Origin: Dicaeum eximium
Taxonomy: Eukaryota; Chordata; Aves; Passeriformes; Dicaeidae
DNA: 64,000 nt
NCBI GenBank assembly: GCA_013396995.1
Contig: VWZP01006690.1
Location: 1,266,224-1,330,223 of the forward strand
Direction of reading: 5' to 3'
The notes under the pieces are model-generated. The model did no database searches and was not told the origin of the DNA. It saw only the letters and a program-made list of their open reading frames with translations. Below are positions 59,873-64,000 of this stretch, in pieces (position 1 is the first letter of the stretch; each line of letters starts with the position of its first letter). The position numbers and the translations under genes are program-made.

Positions 59873-62800
59873 TCCTGCTCTCCAAAGGGGAGGACACCTC
59901 TCCATGTGGCTCCCTTGTCCCTGTGACCCCAGACAAGCCCTGCTGGCACCATCAGCACAGCTGAGCTGGGAGCTGGCCTGTGCCTGCTGCGGATCCTCGC
60001 GCCAACGCTGCTCGGGCATTGTGAGAGACAATAACAGATATGAGTGAGTCCTACAGAAATAAAGCTAATACTGAGGCTTGCTGCTTTCTTTTCAGCAGGC
60101 TTTTGGATTTCAGTGTTATCCACAGCAGCTCTGCAGGCAGGAAGACACTTTTCCTGGTGGTGTTTGTCCCAGGCTGGCCCTGCCAGGTGGCTGCAGAAGG
60201 ACCCAGGGCTGTGGCCAGGAGCACCAGGGCTGGCGTTGGAGTGAACAGGGAGAAGATGGTCACATATTTAGCACAAAAGCTTTGTGGTAAGTCAGGTCTC
60301 TTATTATTGTTTTATCATATATTTTGAGCTTCATATTTAATTCAGGTCAAATCTAAACTACTAAACAGAACTGTTATGCAGCATGCATATCAGATAAATT
60401 AAGTGTGGGTTTAGCACAGCTCTGACCTAGTTACTTCATGCAATGTTTTCTAAAAGCAAAAATTGAAATCTTTTATCTGAACACGAAATGAGTCTTTGTT
60501 CCCCTGCCTATTGCAGCACTTTGCATATATTTGGTTTCAAAGACTGATGAAATTTGCCATTCTGAATCTTTCACAGGTATCATAAAGGCTTGTCTTTGCT
60601 GGTAACCCAACTCAAGAGTGTTTTGGCAAAAAGAACATCTGCCATCAGAGGTATGCAGAGTGATCTTGACACATCAGATGGCAGAAAGACAGGACCAGAG
60701 TTGATAAACATTAATAAAACATTAAAAATAGCTAGATGTTTTTAAAAAGAGTAATTCTATTTTTGTTACTGCTCTCAAAAAGTAAAAAAGAAGATATTTG
60801 CAGGAAAGAAGGGGCAAACCAAAGTAGGAAATGCCAAGATACTTGAGACTCACAAAACACAGATGTGTTTTTCTAATCTTCCTGAAAAAATACATACTTT
60901 CTACCATCCACAGCTCTATAAAGATTTTGAGCCTGAGAGAGAAAGAGAACACAGATAATAAAATTTTCTTTAATTTCTTCAAATTCCATTTTACATTATT
61001 TTAAAAAATAGATCTGCTCTGAATTATTAAGAAATCTATAAAATACCTATGGGTGGGTTATGTTTGCCATCCAACATGGGGTTTAGTAATTAATTTTCAA
61101 TGTATTTCATTTTAGAAATCCTCACAGATTCTGGTTGTGATTAAAATGGGAAAAGTAGATGTAGAATGAAAGTGATGAAAACTAAAATGCAACGTTCTGC
61201 ATTCAACCCCCAACTGACTTATTGAGAAAATTAACATTTATTTAAACCCCTGATTTTAGAGAAATAACTGGGGTTTTGTTATAAAAAAACGATGAGAAAC
61301 TGTCAGCTGGGCTGTGTTGGTGAGTGTTACACAGCAGTTATGGGGCAGATTCCACCACGACAGCTCGGAGCTGCTCATTGCTGCTTGGCAGAGAAAGCAC
61401 TGGTATTCCAATGGGCTGGTTTGACAGACACTGGGGCATCTGTAACCCTCCAAGATGGCCAGTAGCTGTGCTCAGAAATTATATAACTGGGAGCTGGGAT
61501 GAGTGCTGAGATAGGTGGGGAGGATGAGGATTCCATCATTCCCATCAGGTGATGATCCCACTGGGATTCTGCATTCCTGGCAGGAGCACCTGCCTTTGCA
61601 GGACAGCAGGGTGTACCAATGCAATTTAATGCTTCCCACAGTTTCCTTTCCAAGCCTTCTGCTTGGCCAGGCTCTCTCTCCTCTTCTTTTTCAACTCTTC
61701 TTGCCACTTTCCTCCACTTCTGTTTTGCATTCCCTGCTTCTCCCTGACACCCTCAAAAACGTAACGCTTGTTAATCCAGTGTGTGAAGCACTCAAACCTG
61801 AAACCATGCCATGGCTCCTCTCTTTTATCTATTATTTATCAGGAAGGCTTTTGAAAGCAATGATCAGTGTTCTACACAAAGAGTGGATAGCTCACAAGGC
61901 AGCCTGGCTCAGACATGCACAGCTCGGGAAGCCGCGGTGGCAGAACAGCAGTGCCACAGGGAAGGAGAGGAAAGCAGGCTGTGGGAAGTGCCAAGTGCAG
62001 GAGCTCTGCCCTGGCTCTGTCTCTGTGGTCTTCAGGAGCTGCTGGATGTGGGAGGGGCTCATTGGTTTTACACTAAAAACCGAAGGGAGAAACAAACAAA
62101 ATACTCCATTAATGGCAATATGTTATGATTTAAGTCAGTAGTGCAGGGTTATTTCTGTGGTAAAGTCTTTCTCCAGATTTACCTGCTCCCTGAAACTTTA
62201 GGTAAGGGGGGCAATCAATAAATAGCTCATGAAGAATTGCTGTCTGTTCTAGTTTGGACTGGGCCTGGCACTTTCAAAGGTGTGGTCTGATGAGAAAGAT
62301 CAGGAGCCTGCCTTGGATGGTGCATCATGGTTCCTGCCCCCTCTTGTTCCCAGCAAAAAAACCAAAATACAGCTGTGGCCAGCACCCTTTATTCCTCACC
62401 TCTGGCTCCAACACCTGCTGTCAAGGATAGTAACAGAGCTTGGAGGGAAATTCTCCAAAATATTGTCCTTTCCTGAACTTTCTTTCCTGTGTAAAAAGGA
62501 AAAGAACTCAAGCCAACCAAGAGCAACCAGAGATGGGCAAAATATTGAATGAGTGATTCATCTCTTGAAGCAACTGTCTCCAGCTCCTTGCCTTACCAAG
62601 CTGCTCTTAGACTTTTCTGCCATTATTCCCTCTCATTTTGAACAAGGCAGAACTCTGCAGAGAATACAAAAGTTCCCAAGAGGTCTCTTCAAATCTAGTT
62701 TTATTTGAACACTAAAACTCAGCAGAACCCAGGTTGTCTGAACTACTTTTTCTTGGCTCCATCCTCAAACTTCTTTCTGTAACTCAGAGGCAAGTCCAGC

Positions 62801-63410
62801 TCGGATATGGACAGGAAATAATGAATAAGAGCAGACTGAGGGACTACTACACCGAGATTCTATTTTGGCTTCTAGCATTTGTGGCTAATACTGAGAAATT
62901 AGTCAAGTTGGATTTTTGCACTTCATGTGTGATTATGCTGGGCATAATTCTGCTGTCACTCATGCAAAAATAAATACTGAAACTAATGGAGTTATATGAA
63001 AATAAAACTGATGTAAATGAGAAGAGAATTGGCCCCCCTGTGGATATGAGATCAGATTACTACCATACTCTTATTTATCCTAAAACTCCTGTATATTTGT
63101 GACAGTCAAAAGTGGTTTCAAATTGGTGGAACAGTGATATCCACTCATTTTAAGGTGCCTTTTTGCTTTATGAGCAGTGGCAAGGGTGTTATTGTAAGTG
63201 TGAGTGGAATTCCCTGTTCCCAGAGGCACAGTGTTGTAAGGAATGTGGGAGCTGGGATGCTCCCAGTGATGCTTGGGGTCATGTCAGCCCTCCCTGCCCT
63301 CCCCTGCCCCAGAGCAGCCCCTGCACCAGGGGCACTGCCCACGGGGTGTCCAGCCTGGCACTGGATGGAACAGCAGTGCAAGGTGGTCCCTGCTCCCGAG
63401 GGGGAGCACT
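59873..63410. other. Unique non-coding sequence
   Basis: No gene is supported. The plus-strand frame at 61,515-62,141 is long for unique sequence (208 codons), and a second plus frame (61,811-62,128) overlaps it, but neither contains a motif, signal peptide or family resemblance I can name. CpGs cluster briefly at 59,990-60,015. A GC-richer, non-repetitive lead-in (63,230-63,410) precedes the terminal tandem array. Confidence 0.5.
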
Positions 63411-64000
63411 GTGCAATGCTGTGTCCCTGTGCAATCCTGTGCCTCTGTGCAATGCTGTGTCCCTGTGCAATCCTGTGCCTCTGTGCAATGCTGTGTCCCT
63501 GTGCAATCCTGTGCCTCTGTGCAATGCTGTGTCCCTGTGCAATCCTGTGCCTCTGTGCAATGCTGTGTCCCTGTGCAATCCTGTGCCTCTGTGCAATGCT
63601 GTGTCCCTGTGCAATCCTGTGCCTCTGTGCAATGCTGTGTCCCTGTGCAATCCTGTGCCTCTGTGCAATGCTGTGTCCCTGTGCAATCCTGTGCCTCTGT
63701 GCAATGCTGTGTCCCTGTGCAATCCTGTGCCTCTGTGCAATGCTGTGTCCCTGTGCAATCCTGTGCCTCTGTGCAATGCTGTGTCCCTGTGCAATCCTGT
63801 GCCTCTGTGCAATGCTGTGTCCCTGTGCAATCCTGTGCCTCTGTGCAATGCTGTGTCCCTGTGCAATCCTGTGCCTCTGTGCAATGCTGTGTCCCTGTGC
63901 AATCCTGTGCCTCTGTGCAATGCTGTGTCCCTGTGCAATCCTGTGCCTCTGTGCAATGCTGTGTCCCTGTGCAATCCTGTGCCTCTGTGCAATGCTGTGT
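63411..64000 (+). repeat. 36-bp tandem array, at least 16 perfect units, cut by window edge
   Basis: The unit is made of two related 18-mers, GTGCAATGCTGTGTCCCT and GTGCAATCCTGTGCCTCT, which differ at 5 of 18 positions. The 36-bp unit repeats about 16.4 times from 63,411 to the last base without a visible mismatch, so the array continues past the window. It is pyrimidine-rich on the plus strand (23 of 36 bases), about 56% G+C and has no CpG. The unit has no stop codon in any frame, and 36 is a multiple of three. The minus strand therefore reads as an endless 12-residue repeat (HRGTGLHRDTAL), which explains a 237-codon open frame that is not evidence of a gene. Confidence 0.97.

Noticed and set aside
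63279..63992. 237-codon minus-strand frame of HRGTGLHRDTAL repeats
   Set aside because: It is produced by a 36-bp unit with no stop codons; all other frames of the array are equally open.

Overview
The window looks like non-coding DNA, intergenic or deep intronic, from a bird, most likely a songbird. The evidence is AT-rich unique sequence with very few recognisable interspersed repeats, and those that can be recognised are mostly chicken-repeat 1 (CR1) LINE 3' ends. The best one (about 59,401-59,872, minus strand) still encodes a readable reverse-transcriptase C-terminus and carries the CR1-style short repeated tail. There is also one MIR/CORE-SINE-like fossil. I found no convincing protein-coding exon, tRNA, rRNA, known microRNA, CRISPR array or complete transposon. 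The species call is an inference from repeat type.

Layout: 1-14,900 is unique AT-rich sequence with a few microsatellites and homopolymer runs. At 14,900-16,080 there is an abrupt GC- and CpG-richer block containing a 58-bp minisatellite of about eight units (15,342-15,822). From 16,080 to 27,000 it is unique sequence again. An old minus-strand CR1 lies at about 27,000-27,350. The next 24 kb is mostly unique, with a (TTA)n tract (29,271), a 29-nt A run (35,294), a probable CR1 3' end (39,771), a perfect 17-bp inverted repeat (46,914-46,957) and a MIR-like fossil (48,868). A small repeat cluster at 51,386-52,294 holds two CR1 3' ends that face each other and a short poly(A)-tailed insert flanked by 9-bp direct repeats. 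The recognisable CR1 follows at 59,401. The window ends inside a perfectly homogeneous 36-bp tandem array (63,411 to the edge).

The longest open frames (354, 328 and 237 codons) come wholly or largely from the two tandem arrays, whose units contain no stop codon in any of the six frames, so they are not evidence of genes. No set of genes working together can be described. The observations most worth following up are the two minisatellites, the poly(A)-tailed short insert, the perfect inverted repeat, and a few CpG-retaining or homeodomain-site-rich stretches that could be regulatory. A faint globin-like peptide at 32.5 kb is recorded but is probably chance.
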